A DNA stretch of 64,000 nucleotides from Collinsella sp. TM10-22 (lineage in GTDB: Bacteria > Actinomycetota > Coriobacteriia > Coriobacteriales > Coriobacteriaceae). The notes beneath the pieces are model-generated. The model ran no database searches, had not been told where the DNA came from, and worked only from the letters and a program-made list of their open reading frames with translations. The position numbers and the translations under genes are program-made. The stretch spans positions 235,632 to 299,631 of the forward strand of contig NZ_QSOC01000001.1 in NCBI RefSeq assembly GCF_003466125.1. Reading direction: 5' to 3'. This document shows, piece after piece, positions 8,237-17,124 of this stretch (position 1 is its first letter; each line of letters starts with the position of its first letter).

Positions 8237-9409
8237 ATGCGCCCCTATCGCGAGGCCATCGTGCTGGCGGGCGGCTTCGGCACCAGGCTCGCCCACGTCG
8301 TGCCCGACGTCTGCAAGCCCATGGCGCCCGTCGCCGGCAGGCCGTTCCTGCGCTTCATCATGGACCAGCTCGCCGCGGCGGGATTCGACCGCGCGGTCGT
8401 GGCCGACGGCTACCGTCGCGAGCAGATCGAGGATTTCTTCGGTTCCGCGTATCGCGGCATGGCAATTGAGTACAGCCCCGAGGACACGCCGCTGTTCACC
8501 GGCGGCGCCGTGAAGAGGGCGCTCGGCAGGTGCCAGTCGGACTGGGTCTTCGTCCTGAACGGGGACACTTGGCTCGACTTTGACTTCGCCGCCTTGGAGG
8601 CTGTGGTCTCCGATGCCCCAGAGGATGCTTCGGCTGTGATCGCCGTCAAGCGCATGCATGACTTCGAGCGCTACGGCACGGTCGACGTGGACGCCGACGG
8701 CACGCTGACCGCCTTCCACGAGAAGCGCCCGTGCGAGGAGGGCCTCATCAATGCGGGCGTTTACCTTCTGCGCAGGCACGCCCTCGATAACATGCCCGAC
8801 AAGTTCTCCCTGGAGAGCGACTACTTTGAGTGCGTCGTCGGCAACGGGTCGCTTTGCGCCGTCGAGTGCACCGGCGGCTTTATCGATATCGGTGTACCTG
8901 AGGACTACAAGCTCGCTCAGACGATGCTCGCGCCTCTTGCCAAATCTTGGAAGCTCGCCATGTTCGACCGCGACGGCACGATCAACGTGGACATCGGGCA
9001 CCTGCACGAGCCCGAAAAGCTGGAACTGATCCCCTCCACGGTTGATATCATGCGCGGCTACACCGACGACCCCGACTATAAGGTCGTCGTGGTGACCAAC
9101 CAGGCCGGTATCGCCAAGGGCCTCTACACCGAGGCCGACATGCGGCGCCTGCACCGATATATGGAAGATGAGCTGGAGAAGCTCGGCGTGCACGTGGACG
9201 CATGGTACTTCTGTCCGCATCACCCTGACTACACGGGTCCATGCGATTGTCGTAAGCCCGCGCCGGGGATGCTTTTGGCAGCGATGCGCGATTTTGACGC
9301 TATGCCCATCGACTGCGTGATGTATGGGGACGCAGCGAAAGATAAAGAAGCCGCCGCTGCGGGTAACGTTGTTTTTCATTACGTGAAAGGTAATAACTAT
9401 GGAGAATAG
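8237..9409 (+). CDS. Fused heptose-1-phosphate guanylyltransferase and heptose-bisphosphate phosphatase
   Basis: 390 residues carrying two pathway steps. Residues 1-235 form an HddC-like nucleotidyltransferase: AIVLAGGFGTRL, then KPMAPVAGRPFL, VLNGDTWLDFD and FIDIGVPEDYKLA. Residues from about 240 form a GmhB-like HAD phosphatase: MFDRDGTIN (nucleophile DxD), VVVTNQAGIAKG, and a zinc loop with CPHHPDYTGPCDCRKP, then MYGDAAKDKEAA. It would remove the C7 phosphate of heptose bisphosphate and join GMP to C1, making GDP-D-glycero-alpha-D-manno-heptose. With hddA and gmhA upstream, all four activities are present in three adjacent genes. It overlaps the next gene by 11 bp. Confidence 0.9.
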   Translation: MRPYREAIVLAGGFGTRLAHVVPDVCKPMAPVAGRPFLRFIMDQLAAAGFDRAVVADGYRREQIEDFFGSAYRGMAIEYSPEDTPLFTGGAVKRALGRCQSDWVFVLNGDTWLDFDFAALEAVVSDAPEDASAVIAVKRMHDFERYGTVDVDADGTLTAFHEKRPCEEGLINAGVYLLRRHALDNMPDKFSLESDYFECVVGNGSLCAVECTGGFIDIGVPEDYKLAQTMLAPLAKSWKLAMFDRDGTINVDIGHLHEPEKLELIPSTVDIMRGYTDDPDYKVVVVTNQAGIAKGLYTEADMRRLHRYMEDELEKLGVHVDAWYFCPHHPDYTGPCDCRKPAPGMLLAAMRDFDAMPIDCVMYGDAAKDKEAAAAGNVVFHYVKGNNYGE

Positions 9410-10457
9410 TAAAGCTTTTACCGGTAAGACCCTCATGATCACGGGCGGCACCGGATCGTTCGGCAACACCGTTCTCAAGCACTTCATGAACACCGACCTG
9501 GCCGAGATCCGCATCTTCTCGCGCGACGAGAAGAAGCAGGACGACATGCGCCACCGCCTGCAGGAGAAGTCGCCTGAGCTCGCCTCCAAGGTCCACTTCT
9601 TCATCGGCGACGTGAGGAACGCCCAGAGCGTGCGCGACGCCATGCACGGGGTGGACTACATCTTCCACGCGGCCGCCTTGAAGCAGGTTCCCTCCTGCGA
9701 GTTCTTCCCCATGGAGGCCGTGCGAACCAACGTCATCGGCACTGACAACGTGCTCCACGCCGCCATCGACGAGGGCGTGGACCGCGTCGTGTGCCTGTCC
9801 ACCGACAAGGCCGCATACCCCATCAACGCCATGGGCAAGTCCAAGGCCATGATGGAGTCCATCATCTACGCCAACGCCCGCAACGGCGCCGGCCGCACCA
9901 CCATCTGCTGCACCCGCTACGGCAACGTCATGTGCTCGCGCGGCTCGGTCATCCCGCTGTTCATCGACCGCATCCGCAAGAGCGAGCCGCTCACCGTCAC
10001 CGACCCCAACATGACCCGCTTCCTCATGAACCTGGACGAGGCGGTCGACCTGGTGCAGTTCGCCTTCGAGCACGCAAACCCCGGCGACCTGTTCATCCAG
10101 AAGGCGCCCGCGTCCACGATCGGCGACCTCGCCGAGGCCGTGCAGGAGGTCTTCGGCCGCGTGGGCACCCAGGTGATCGGCACCCGCCACGGCGAGAAGC
10201 TCTACGAGACCCTCATGACCCGCGAGGAGCGCCTGAGGTCCGAGGACATGGGCGGCTACTACCGCGTGGCCTGCGACTCGCGTGACCTGAACTACGACAA
10301 GTTTTTCGTTGAGGGCGAGGTTCACACCCAGGCGGATGACGCTTATACGAGTCATAATACCGTGCGTCTCGATCTGCAGGGCACCATCGATAAGATTAAG
10401 ACCGCTGAGTATGTGCAGCTTGCGCTTGAGGGTCGTGAATACGAGGCGGTGCAATAA
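9399..10457 (+). CDS. UDP-GlcNAc 4,6-dehydratase, C5-inverting (CapE/WbvB type)
   Basis: An extended-SDR enzyme of 352 residues. It turns UDP-GlcNAc into a UDP-2-acetamido-2,6-dideoxy-4-keto sugar with inversion at C5, the entry to L-FucNAc, L-RhaNAc and L-QuiNAc. Seen are the NAD(P) motif GGTGSFG at residues 16-22, AAALKQVPSCE, STDKAAYPINAMGKSK with Met145-xxx-Lys149 in place of the usual YxxxK (typical of CapE/FlaA1-like enzymes), and TRYGNV. The start ATG at 9399 follows AAAGG. It overlaps the heptose fusion gene but makes a different sugar. Confidence 0.88.
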   Translation: MENSKAFTGKTLMITGGTGSFGNTVLKHFMNTDLAEIRIFSRDEKKQDDMRHRLQEKSPELASKVHFFIGDVRNAQSVRDAMHGVDYIFHAAALKQVPSCEFFPMEAVRTNVIGTDNVLHAAIDEGVDRVVCLSTDKAAYPINAMGKSKAMMESIIYANARNGAGRTTICCTRYGNVMCSRGSVIPLFIDRIRKSEPLTVTDPNMTRFLMNLDEAVDLVQFAFEHANPGDLFIQKAPASTIGDLAEAVQEVFGRVGTQVIGTRHGEKLYETLMTREERLRSEDMGGYYRVACDSRDLNYDKFFVEGEVHTQADDAYTSHNTVRLDLQGTIDKIKTAEYVQLALEGREYEAVQ

Positions 10458-10459
10458 TC

Positions 10460-11314
10460 TTGCGATTTCTTGTACTTGGTGCCTCCGGAATGGCGGGCCA
10501 TCTTATTTCTCTGTATCTAAAAGAATCCGGCCATTCCGTTACGGGGTTCTCTCGACATTGCCTTCAGTTTCTAGATTCTCAGATTATCGGCGACGCAACG
10601 GATGTTAATACCCTTAGGCAGGTAGTGCGAAATGGCTACGATGTAGTCATTAACTGTATTGGTGTATTAAACAAAGCCGCCGATACTAACCCCAACGCCT
10701 CCTGGCTGAATGGCGAGCTCCCACATCTTCTTGCTGACATGACTGCCGACTTACCAACGCGCGTGTTTCATATGAGTACTGACTGCGTGTTTGCGGGCAA
10801 CACGGGCCCCTATACAGAGCAGAGCAAACCTGATGGGGAGAGTGCCTACGACCGGACTAAGGCGGCAGGTGAGCTTGATGACTGCAAGAACCTGACGTTC
10901 CGAAATTCTATTGTCGGTCCCGATATCAATCCCAATGGCATAGGACTTCTCAACTGGTTTATGCAGCAAAGCGGGCCTGTTAAGGGATTCACGGGGGCTA
11001 TTTGGACCGGGCTTACTACTCTCGAGCTCGCCAAAGCAATGGAATATGAGGCGAGCGAAGAGGCATATGGCTTGGTGAACATGGTACCCGATGGTTCCAT
11101 CAATAAATTTGAACTTCTTCAACTCTTTAATCGAGATCTTCGGGGCGGATCTATTGAGATATTGCCCGATTCTGATCTACAGCTAGATAAGACGCTAGTG
11201 CGCACCAACAACAAGCCGACGTATCGTCCTAAACCTTATCCGGAACAGGTATGCGAGATGGCCGATTGGATAAAGGCTCACAAGGAACTCTACCCCCACT
11301 ACGAGGTGATCTAG
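10460..11314 (+). CDS. RmlD-like SDR reductase for the 4-keto sugar
   Basis: 284 residues with the Rossmann motif GASGMAGH at residues 7-14, STDCVFAG, and the catalytic Tyr130-xxx-Lys134 (YDRTK). The protein ends without the cupin domain that CapF/WbjC reductases carry. It therefore resembles WbvR, which reduces the 4-keto intermediate to UDP-L-RhaNAc. The likely start is TTG at 10460, two bases after the previous stop. It is clearly more AT-rich than the preceding gene. The CapF-type L-FucNAc route is the alternative, but the missing cupin argues against it. Confidence 0.78.
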   Translation: MRFLVLGASGMAGHLISLYLKESGHSVTGFSRHCLQFLDSQIIGDATDVNTLRQVVRNGYDVVINCIGVLNKAADTNPNASWLNGELPHLLADMTADLPTRVFHMSTDCVFAGNTGPYTEQSKPDGESAYDRTKAAGELDDCKNLTFRNSIVGPDINPNGIGLLNWFMQQSGPVKGFTGAIWTGLTTLELAKAMEYEASEEAYGLVNMVPDGSINKFELLQLFNRDLRGGSIEILPDSDLQLDKTLVRTNNKPTYRPKPYPEQVCEMADWIKAHKELYPHYEVI

Positions 11315-11316
11315 AT

Positions 11317-12444
11317 ATGAGTAAACTTAAACTTATGGTGGTCATGGGCACTCGTCCGGAAATCATCAAGCTATCCGAAGTCGTGCGTAAGGCTGATGAA
11401 TACTTTGACCTGTCCATTGTGCACACTGGCCAGAACTATGATTATGAACTGAACAAGGTTTTCTTCGACGACTTAGGCATTCGCGAGCCTGACCATTACC
11501 TTGGTGTTGTCGGAGATGACCTCGGCCAGACCATGGGTAATGTGATTTCTAAATCTTATAAGCTATTTTCCGAAGAGCGCCCCGATGCAATTCTTGTGCT
11601 GGGCGACACAAACTCATGCCTTTGCGTGATTTCCGCAAAGCGCCTGAAGATTCCCGTCTTCCACATGGAAGCAGGTAACCGCTGTAAGGACGAGAACCTG
11701 CCTGAAGAGGTCATTCGTCGCGTGGTGGACGTGACGAGCGACGTTAATCTGTGCTACTCCGAGCACGCCCGCCGCTACATCTTGGACACTGGCGTAAAGC
11801 CCGAGAATACTTACGTGGTGGGAAGTCCCATGGCGGAGGTACTCGATCGTTGTTTGACGGATATTGAATCATCGGCAGTGCTCGACGACCTTGGCCTGGA
11901 GCCCGGAAAATATATATTGCTTTCTGCCCATCGTGAGGAAAATATCGACATCGAGGACAACTTCTTCAGTTTGATGAATGCAGTCAACGCAATGGCTGAG
12001 AAGTACGACGTCCCGGTGCTATATAGCTGCCATCCGCGGAGTGCCAAGATGATTGAGCGTCGTGGTTTCAAGTTTGACAGGCGAGTTATTCAGCACAAGC
12101 CCCTCGGGTTCTTTGATTATAACCAGCTTCAGCGAAATGCTCTGTGCGTTGTTTCCGACTCGGGAACGCTTCCTGAGGAAGCATCTTATTTCAAGTTCCC
12201 GGCGGTATCGGTGCGAACCTCCACTGAGCGCCCCGAGGCCATGGACGCTGGCGTGTTCTGCGTGGGTTCCATCACCTCCGAGCAGGTGCTGCAGGCAGTG
12301 GACCTAGCCGTAGCCATGCACGCTAACGGCGATGACGGCGTTGAAGTGCCGGCCTACGCTGATCGTAACGTGTCTGCTAAGGTCATCAAGCTCGTGCAGA
12401 GCTACACGGGCATCGTGAACAAGATGGTGTGGAGGAAGCTGTAA
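11317..12444 (+). CDS. Non-hydrolysing UDP-HexNAc 2-epimerase (WbvD/CapG type)
   Basis: 375 residues of the WecB-like GT-B epimerase family. Signatures are VVMGTRPEIIKL at the N-terminus, VLGDTNSCL, HMEAGNRC, then SAHREENID, CHPRSAKM, VSDSGTLPEEA and SVRTSTERPEA. In this context it should invert C2 of the UDP-6-deoxy-L-sugar (L-RhaNAc to L-QuiNAc) as the third step after the dehydratase and reductase. The ATG at 11317 has GAGGTGAT 7-8 nt upstream; longer in-frame starts would overlap the previous gene. A generic UDP-ManNAc-forming epimerase is the alternative role. Confidence 0.85.
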   Translation: MSKLKLMVVMGTRPEIIKLSEVVRKADEYFDLSIVHTGQNYDYELNKVFFDDLGIREPDHYLGVVGDDLGQTMGNVISKSYKLFSEERPDAILVLGDTNSCLCVISAKRLKIPVFHMEAGNRCKDENLPEEVIRRVVDVTSDVNLCYSEHARRYILDTGVKPENTYVVGSPMAEVLDRCLTDIESSAVLDDLGLEPGKYILLSAHREENIDIEDNFFSLMNAVNAMAEKYDVPVLYSCHPRSAKMIERRGFKFDRRVIQHKPLGFFDYNQLQRNALCVVSDSGTLPEEASYFKFPAVSVRTSTERPEAMDAGVFCVGSITSEQVLQAVDLAVAMHANGDDGVEVPAYADRNVSAKVIKLVQSYTGIVNKMVWRKL

Positions 12445-13770
12445 ATGCCCTCTTCTTCTAATGAGTATCCCAAGGTTCTTGTTGTGATGACAGCCCCGTT
12501 TAACACCGGCGGCAGCAGTAGGACTCTCGATTCTTATTTTCATTTTTGGGACAAAAAATGTGTTGCTCAGATATATTCAAGAAACTGTGAACCCACTAAA
12601 GGTCACTGTTCTACTTTCTACCAGATTTCTGATGAGCGTCTTGTCAAACGTTGGCTTGGTCACAAAGACGATGTTGGAAAGACCTACGTCGATGAAGACC
12701 TTATTGAGGCAGATAGGCTAGTAGATGAGTTTGCGGGTTCAGCGAGTAAACTTGGTTATGCGATTGGCGCAAAGCACACGCCCATGGTAGAACTATTAAG
12801 GGGATTGCTTTGGCAAAAGCGCTTTTGGTGCACGTCTGATTTCATACAATGGATTGATAATTTCAAACCAGACTGCGTGTTGTATAATTTTTCAAATCAT
12901 CTATTTACACAGGAAATAGCTCTGTTTGTTGCTGACAGGTTTGGAATCCCAATCATTCCTATCATTGGAGACGACTACTACTTCAATGACAAGCGGTCTA
13001 TTTCACCGGCGTATCATCTATTTAGGAAGAAGTTCAAACACCTTACAGAACGCGTGATGGCACACAGCGTAAATGCTATCTATTGTAGCGATAAGTGCAT
13101 GAGAAAATATGGAGGACACTTTGAACTGGGAGGCTCCCCAATTTATGTCAGTTCCTCCATTATACGGCGTGATTTTAGACCTATAAGAAAGAAATCCCCT
13201 TTATTTCTATACTGCGGAAGTGTAAGACTCGGCAGGAATCTAGCTTTGGTGGAAATCGCCGATGCCCTTAAAGCGATTGATCCGACTTTTTCACTAAGCG
13301 TATATTCTTCAGAGACCGATGAGGATGTCTGCGCCCCTCTTATTTCACATCCAAATATTAATTTCGGCGGACGAATAGGCTATGAATCTGTGGTTAAAAT
13401 GATTGCCGACTGCGATGTGTTTGTCATTGCGGAAGGCTTCAGGGATAAGGACCTCCTATTTACTCGATATTCGCTTTCTACAAAAGCTGCAGATGGCCTA
13501 GCAAGTGGCGCTGCTGTGCTTACATATGGCCCGTCAGATGCCGGAGTGGTCGAATATATGGCTGATACAAAAGGGTCGGCTGTTTGTTCAGAAAAAACCA
13601 ATTTAGTAGCGGTAATTAAACGCCTTGTTGAGGATACTCAGTTCCAGTATGAGCTCTATGAAAATGCGGAAATTACTTCTAGGAATAATCACTCAATCTT
13701 AAGTAGCACTCACTCTTTTAAGCAAGTCGTAAATGATGCCATCCATTCTTATAAGAAAGGCAACCATTAA
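12445..13770 (+). CDS. Glycosyltransferase, GT4-like
   Basis: 441 residues with a GT-B-like C-terminal half: LFLYCGSVRLGRNLALVEIA, then FGGRIGYESVVKMIADCDVFVIAE and LASGAAVLTYGPSDAGVVEY. The N-terminal acceptor half is divergent, which is common in capsule loci. The gene is AT-rich with many rare codons compared with core genes here. It starts immediately after the 2-epimerase stop. Sugar specificity cannot be inferred. Confidence 0.7.
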   Translation: MPSSSNEYPKVLVVMTAPFNTGGSSRTLDSYFHFWDKKCVAQIYSRNCEPTKGHCSTFYQISDERLVKRWLGHKDDVGKTYVDEDLIEADRLVDEFAGSASKLGYAIGAKHTPMVELLRGLLWQKRFWCTSDFIQWIDNFKPDCVLYNFSNHLFTQEIALFVADRFGIPIIPIIGDDYYFNDKRSISPAYHLFRKKFKHLTERVMAHSVNAIYCSDKCMRKYGGHFELGGSPIYVSSSIIRRDFRPIRKKSPLFLYCGSVRLGRNLALVEIADALKAIDPTFSLSVYSSETDEDVCAPLISHPNINFGGRIGYESVVKMIADCDVFVIAEGFRDKDLLFTRYSLSTKAADGLASGAAVLTYGPSDAGVVEYMADTKGSAVCSEKTNLVAVIKRLVEDTQFQYELYENAEITSRNNHSILSSTHSFKQVVNDAIHSYKKGNH

Positions 13771-14841
13771 ATGCTTTCTTGCTATTGGTTTGTTATTGCA
13801 GCTCCCGTTGCAGCGTATGCTCTGGCGTGGGCTGCAAATAAAAATAAGCCGACACGAGATAAATTCGCAATAGCTGTATTCTTTCTTACCTATATCGGCT
13901 GTGTCTGTTTAAGAGATTTGAGCGTTGGGGTGGACACAATTAACTATGTCCGCTATTTCCGATCCGGACCTGTTCTTGGGTGGGATCATGGATATTACTA
14001 CGGCAAAAGTGAGCCTGGCTTTCATTTATTGTGCGCAATTATCTCGTTGATTGGAAATGAACGTTTGTTTTTAATCATCTGCGGCTTACTTGCAGTACTT
14101 CCGATTGCAATTCTATATTTTAAAGAATCGGAAAGCGCTCCTTTGTGCTGCTCATTTTTTCTAATCTCTCTTCTCTTTGAGTTTCTTTTTTCTGGCGTAA
14201 GGCAGGGCGTGGCAGTTGGAATAGGTGTTATTTCGTTTTATTTCGTAAAGAAGAAAAAACTAATACCCTTTCTTTTTACCGTTGGTCTTGCCACATCCAT
14301 TCATTCTTCGGCAATCGTATTAGTGATCCTGTATCCATTGTTCTATGCCAAAATAACTCAAAAATGGATTCCCGTTGCTTTACTTATAATTGGTGCTGCC
14401 TATGCATTTAAAGATACGATTTTCAACACAATCCTCCTTCCGATGTTTGGTGGAGATTATCTAAGCGGCTATGAGTATTTAACTGGGGCTTCAGATCAGG
14501 GCGCTCTGTCCGCTCTGTTTCTGCTTTTTGCAATTTATTCTTGCATAATGTTAGATTCCGATAGAGCGGACGCAGTTACGCTTGGATTTAGAAATATACT
14601 ATTGCTCGCGGCTTTAGTTCATATATTTACAGCTTTACATCCAGTTGTTTGCAGATTGAACTATTACTTCATTCCCTTTATTCCGCTTGCCCTATCAAGA
14701 GTCAACAATCGGGTACGGGCTTTATTTAAGCCGATTGAACAAATAGCTTCATTTGTGTTGCCCGTTTATTTCGTTACTTATTTCCTATTCGCTAAAGGCG
14801 ATTCGTTGCATATCGCCCCCTATCTGACGTTTTTCATGTAA
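13771..14841 (+). CDS. EpsG-family polysaccharide polymerase (Wzy-like) membrane protein
   Basis: 356 residues with about ten hydrophobic segments. Its signature region is LRDLSVGVDTINYVRYF near residue 50, typical of the EpsG/Wzy-like family (VGxDTxNY), followed by a long loop with KSEPGFHLL and FSGVRQGVAVGIGV. It would polymerise repeat units on the outer membrane face after flipping. It starts right after the preceding stop, and a partner flippase lies at 17117. It is strongly AT-rich. Confidence 0.82.
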   Translation: MLSCYWFVIAAPVAAYALAWAANKNKPTRDKFAIAVFFLTYIGCVCLRDLSVGVDTINYVRYFRSGPVLGWDHGYYYGKSEPGFHLLCAIISLIGNERLFLIICGLLAVLPIAILYFKESESAPLCCSFFLISLLFEFLFSGVRQGVAVGIGVISFYFVKKKKLIPFLFTVGLATSIHSSAIVLVILYPLFYAKITQKWIPVALLIIGAAYAFKDTIFNTILLPMFGGDYLSGYEYLTGASDQGALSALFLLFAIYSCIMLDSDRADAVTLGFRNILLLAALVHIFTALHPVVCRLNYYFIPFIPLALSRVNNRVRALFKPIEQIASFVLPVYFVTYFLFAKGDSLHIAPYLTFFM

Positions 14842-14849
14842 GGAATGAT

Positions 14850-16058
14850 ATGAAGGTAGTCCAATTAAATTGCGTTTATGGAAATGGTAGTACGGGAAAA
14901 ATAGTTGAGGCGATCCATCATCACCTCCAAAGTGAAGGTGATGAGTCCTATGTTCTGTACGGATATGGTCCGGATAGTTGCGAATCACACGCTATCCGTG
15001 TCGTTCCTCCGGCAATTCGAAAAGCGCAGTCGCTTCGCTCCCGTATCACTGGATATCCGTACGGTGGCGCCATATGGGGTACAGCGTCCACAATTAGCTT
15101 TCTTAACAAGATTAAGCCCGATGTGGTTCACATCCATTGTTACAACGCATATATAGCCAATATCTATCGTATTTTGAGCTACCTTAAAAGAGAGCATATC
15201 CCAACCGTTATTACTAATCATGCCGAGTTTATGTATACAGGCGGATGTACGTACTCTCTCCAATGCAACAAGTGGCTGAACGGTTGCGGAGGATGCAACA
15301 AGATAGGGAATGAGCATCCCGTATCATGGTTCTTTGACCGGACTCATTCGGAATGGGAGCGTCTTTGCAAGGCATATGAAGGCTTTGACGATCTTACTAT
15401 TTGCTGCGTTTCCGATTGGGTGCGTGATCGTGCTGCTCGGTCCCCATTCTTTCAGGGCCATCAGGTCCTAACCGTTTTAAATGGGCTTGATTCGAGTGTT
15501 TTTAAGTATCGCTTTAATGAAGAATTAAGAAATAGACTGTCAAATAATGGGCGGCGCAAGGTTGTACTTCATGTTACGCCTGACTTTTCAAATCCTATTA
15601 AGGGTGGGCAGCATGTATTAGAGATGGCAAAGCGAATGCCTGATGTTTCCTTTGTTGTTGTTGGCAACCGTGGTGGAGTTATCACGGAACTTGGCAACAT
15701 TCTATTTGCTGGTAGAGCAGACGATCAGATTGCTCTCGCAGAGTATTACTCAGCTGCTGACGTGTGTCTTCTTACGAGCAAGGCGGAGACATATAGCATG
15801 GTGACTGCTGAAAGCCTATGCTGTGGAACGCCTGTTGTTGGGTTCAGAGCCGGCGGCCCTGAGACCATTGCCATTCCCGAATTCAGTGTTTTTGTTCCTC
15901 AACAAAACGATAGTGCGCTCGAGAAACAATTGCTTCAGTTTGCAACTGCCTCCTTTTGCAAAGAAGATATCTCGGTAACCGCACGGAAAAAATACAGCGA
16001 TGTTCGCATGTGTTCAAACTATCGACAAATTTACTTGGAGAGCTGTAATGGGTGTTAG
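14850..16058 (+). CDS. Glycosyltransferase family 4 with cysteine-rich insert
   Basis: 402 residues. The N-terminus MKVVQLNCVYGNGSTGKI and DVVHIHCYNAYIANIY fit WcaC/WcaL-like capsule GT4 enzymes. A Cys cluster, TGGCTYSLQCNKWLNGCGGC near residues 130-150, is the recurrent possible metal-binding insert of this subgroup. The C-terminal donor half has HVTPDFSNPIKGGQHVLEMA, a VVVGNRGG strand and the loop LLTSKAETYSMVTAESLCCG. It overlaps the pyruvyl-transferase gene by 11 bp. Confidence 0.85.
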   Translation: MKVVQLNCVYGNGSTGKIVEAIHHHLQSEGDESYVLYGYGPDSCESHAIRVVPPAIRKAQSLRSRITGYPYGGAIWGTASTISFLNKIKPDVVHIHCYNAYIANIYRILSYLKREHIPTVITNHAEFMYTGGCTYSLQCNKWLNGCGGCNKIGNEHPVSWFFDRTHSEWERLCKAYEGFDDLTICCVSDWVRDRAARSPFFQGHQVLTVLNGLDSSVFKYRFNEELRNRLSNNGRRKVVLHVTPDFSNPIKGGQHVLEMAKRMPDVSFVVVGNRGGVITELGNILFAGRADDQIALAEYYSAADVCLLTSKAETYSMVTAESLCCGTPVVGFRAGGPETIAIPEFSVFVPQQNDSALEKQLLQFATASFCKEDISVTARKKYSDVRMCSNYRQIYLESCNGC

Positions 16059-17124
16059 TGAGCCTGTGAAAAAAGTTGGCATTGTGACCATTGTTGGTCG
16101 TTCAAATTATGGCAATCGGTTACAGAATTACGCGCTCGTTAAAGTGTGGCAAGAATTTGGCTATATAGCTGAAACGATTAAACTACCTAATAGGCGTACT
16201 CCTCAGAGGGTGGCAAAAGATTTGGTGCTTAAACTGCTTGGTAAGCCCACTTCTGATCCTGAGTCAAGCAGCAATCAAAATCGACTTGCCAACTTTGATA
16301 AATTTGATCTCCTGGTCAATCTGAAGAATGTAAGCACTTTGGAAGAGATCCATCCCGATGAGTTCTCGTATTTTTCCGTCGGAAGTGATCAAGTATGGAA
16401 TCCAGGGGTGTTTAGCGGACGTGAAGAACTTTTCTTTCTCAAATTCGCCGAGCCAAATCAAAAAATTGCATTGGCGCCAAGCATGGCCTGTGAGTCTCTT
16501 TCTTCGGAACAAGCAAAATCATTGTTGGATGGTTTAAGCGGTTTTTCTCACCTATCAGTCCGTGAGCAGCGTGGAGCTGAATTAATTAAGCAACACACAG
16601 GGCTAGATGCTAGGGTTATATGCGATCCAACACTTGTTCTCTCAGCTGATGAATGGAGGCTCGTCGCGAGCGGACAACTAACGCCAAAAAAGCCCTATGT
16701 CTTTACTTATTTACTGGGAGGCATGAGCTCCGAAGCTGCCGAAGTACTGAATAATGTAACCGAATATGGACGTCTTACCGTTGTGGCTCTTTCTGATAGA
16801 CAGAATCCCGATGAGATTGACGCTGGCCCCTCCGAATTCATCGATTTAATTGATAACGCTGTTCACGTTGTAACCGACTCATTCCATGCGGCGGTGTTTA
16901 GTTCTATCCTCGAAAGTCCTTTGACAATTGTTCATCGACCCGGTGGCGCAAGTATGTTTTCACGACTTGAACAACTCTCACAAATGCTTGATATCTCAGA
17001 GAAAGTTTACGGCTCACCTTCATACGATATTTCTCTAGCAGGTAATTACGAGGGCGTGCCAGAGAGGATAAATCGCGCGAGAGAAAAGTTCCTCGAATAT
17101 CTGAGGGGCTGTCTAAATGGCTAG
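16048..17124 (+). CDS. Polysaccharide pyruvyl transferase family protein
   Basis: 358 residues of the PS_pyruv_trans family, which adds pyruvate ketals or acts as a GT-B-like transferase on surface glycans. Visible features are VGIVTIVGRSNYGNRLQNYAL, SVGSDQVWNPG, LSVREQRGAELIK and the C-terminal HVVTDSFHAAVFSSIL, all typical of the family. The ATG at 16048 has GGAG about 7 nt upstream inside the previous gene. An FrhB-like gene follows two genes later, a pairing often seen in such loci. It overlaps the flippase gene by 8 bp. Confidence 0.85.
   Translation: MGVSEPVKKVGIVTIVGRSNYGNRLQNYALVKVWQEFGYIAETIKLPNRRTPQRVAKDLVLKLLGKPTSDPESSSNQNRLANFDKFDLLVNLKNVSTLEEIHPDEFSYFSVGSDQVWNPGVFSGREELFFLKFAEPNQKIALAPSMACESLSSEQAKSLLDGLSGFSHLSVREQRGAELIKQHTGLDARVICDPTLVLSADEWRLVASGQLTPKKPYVFTYLLGGMSSEAAEVLNNVTEYGRLTVVALSDRQNPDEIDAGPSEFIDLIDNAVHVVTDSFHAAVFSSILESPLTIVHRPGGASMFSRLEQLSQMLDISEKVYGSPSYDISLAGNYEGVPERINRAREKFLEYLRGCLNG

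Noticed and set aside
7859..9643. 594-codon minus-strand open frame over the heptose genes
   Set aside because: Mirror of GC-rich codon bias in gmhA and the hddC-gmhB fusion; the forward proteins have full motifs.
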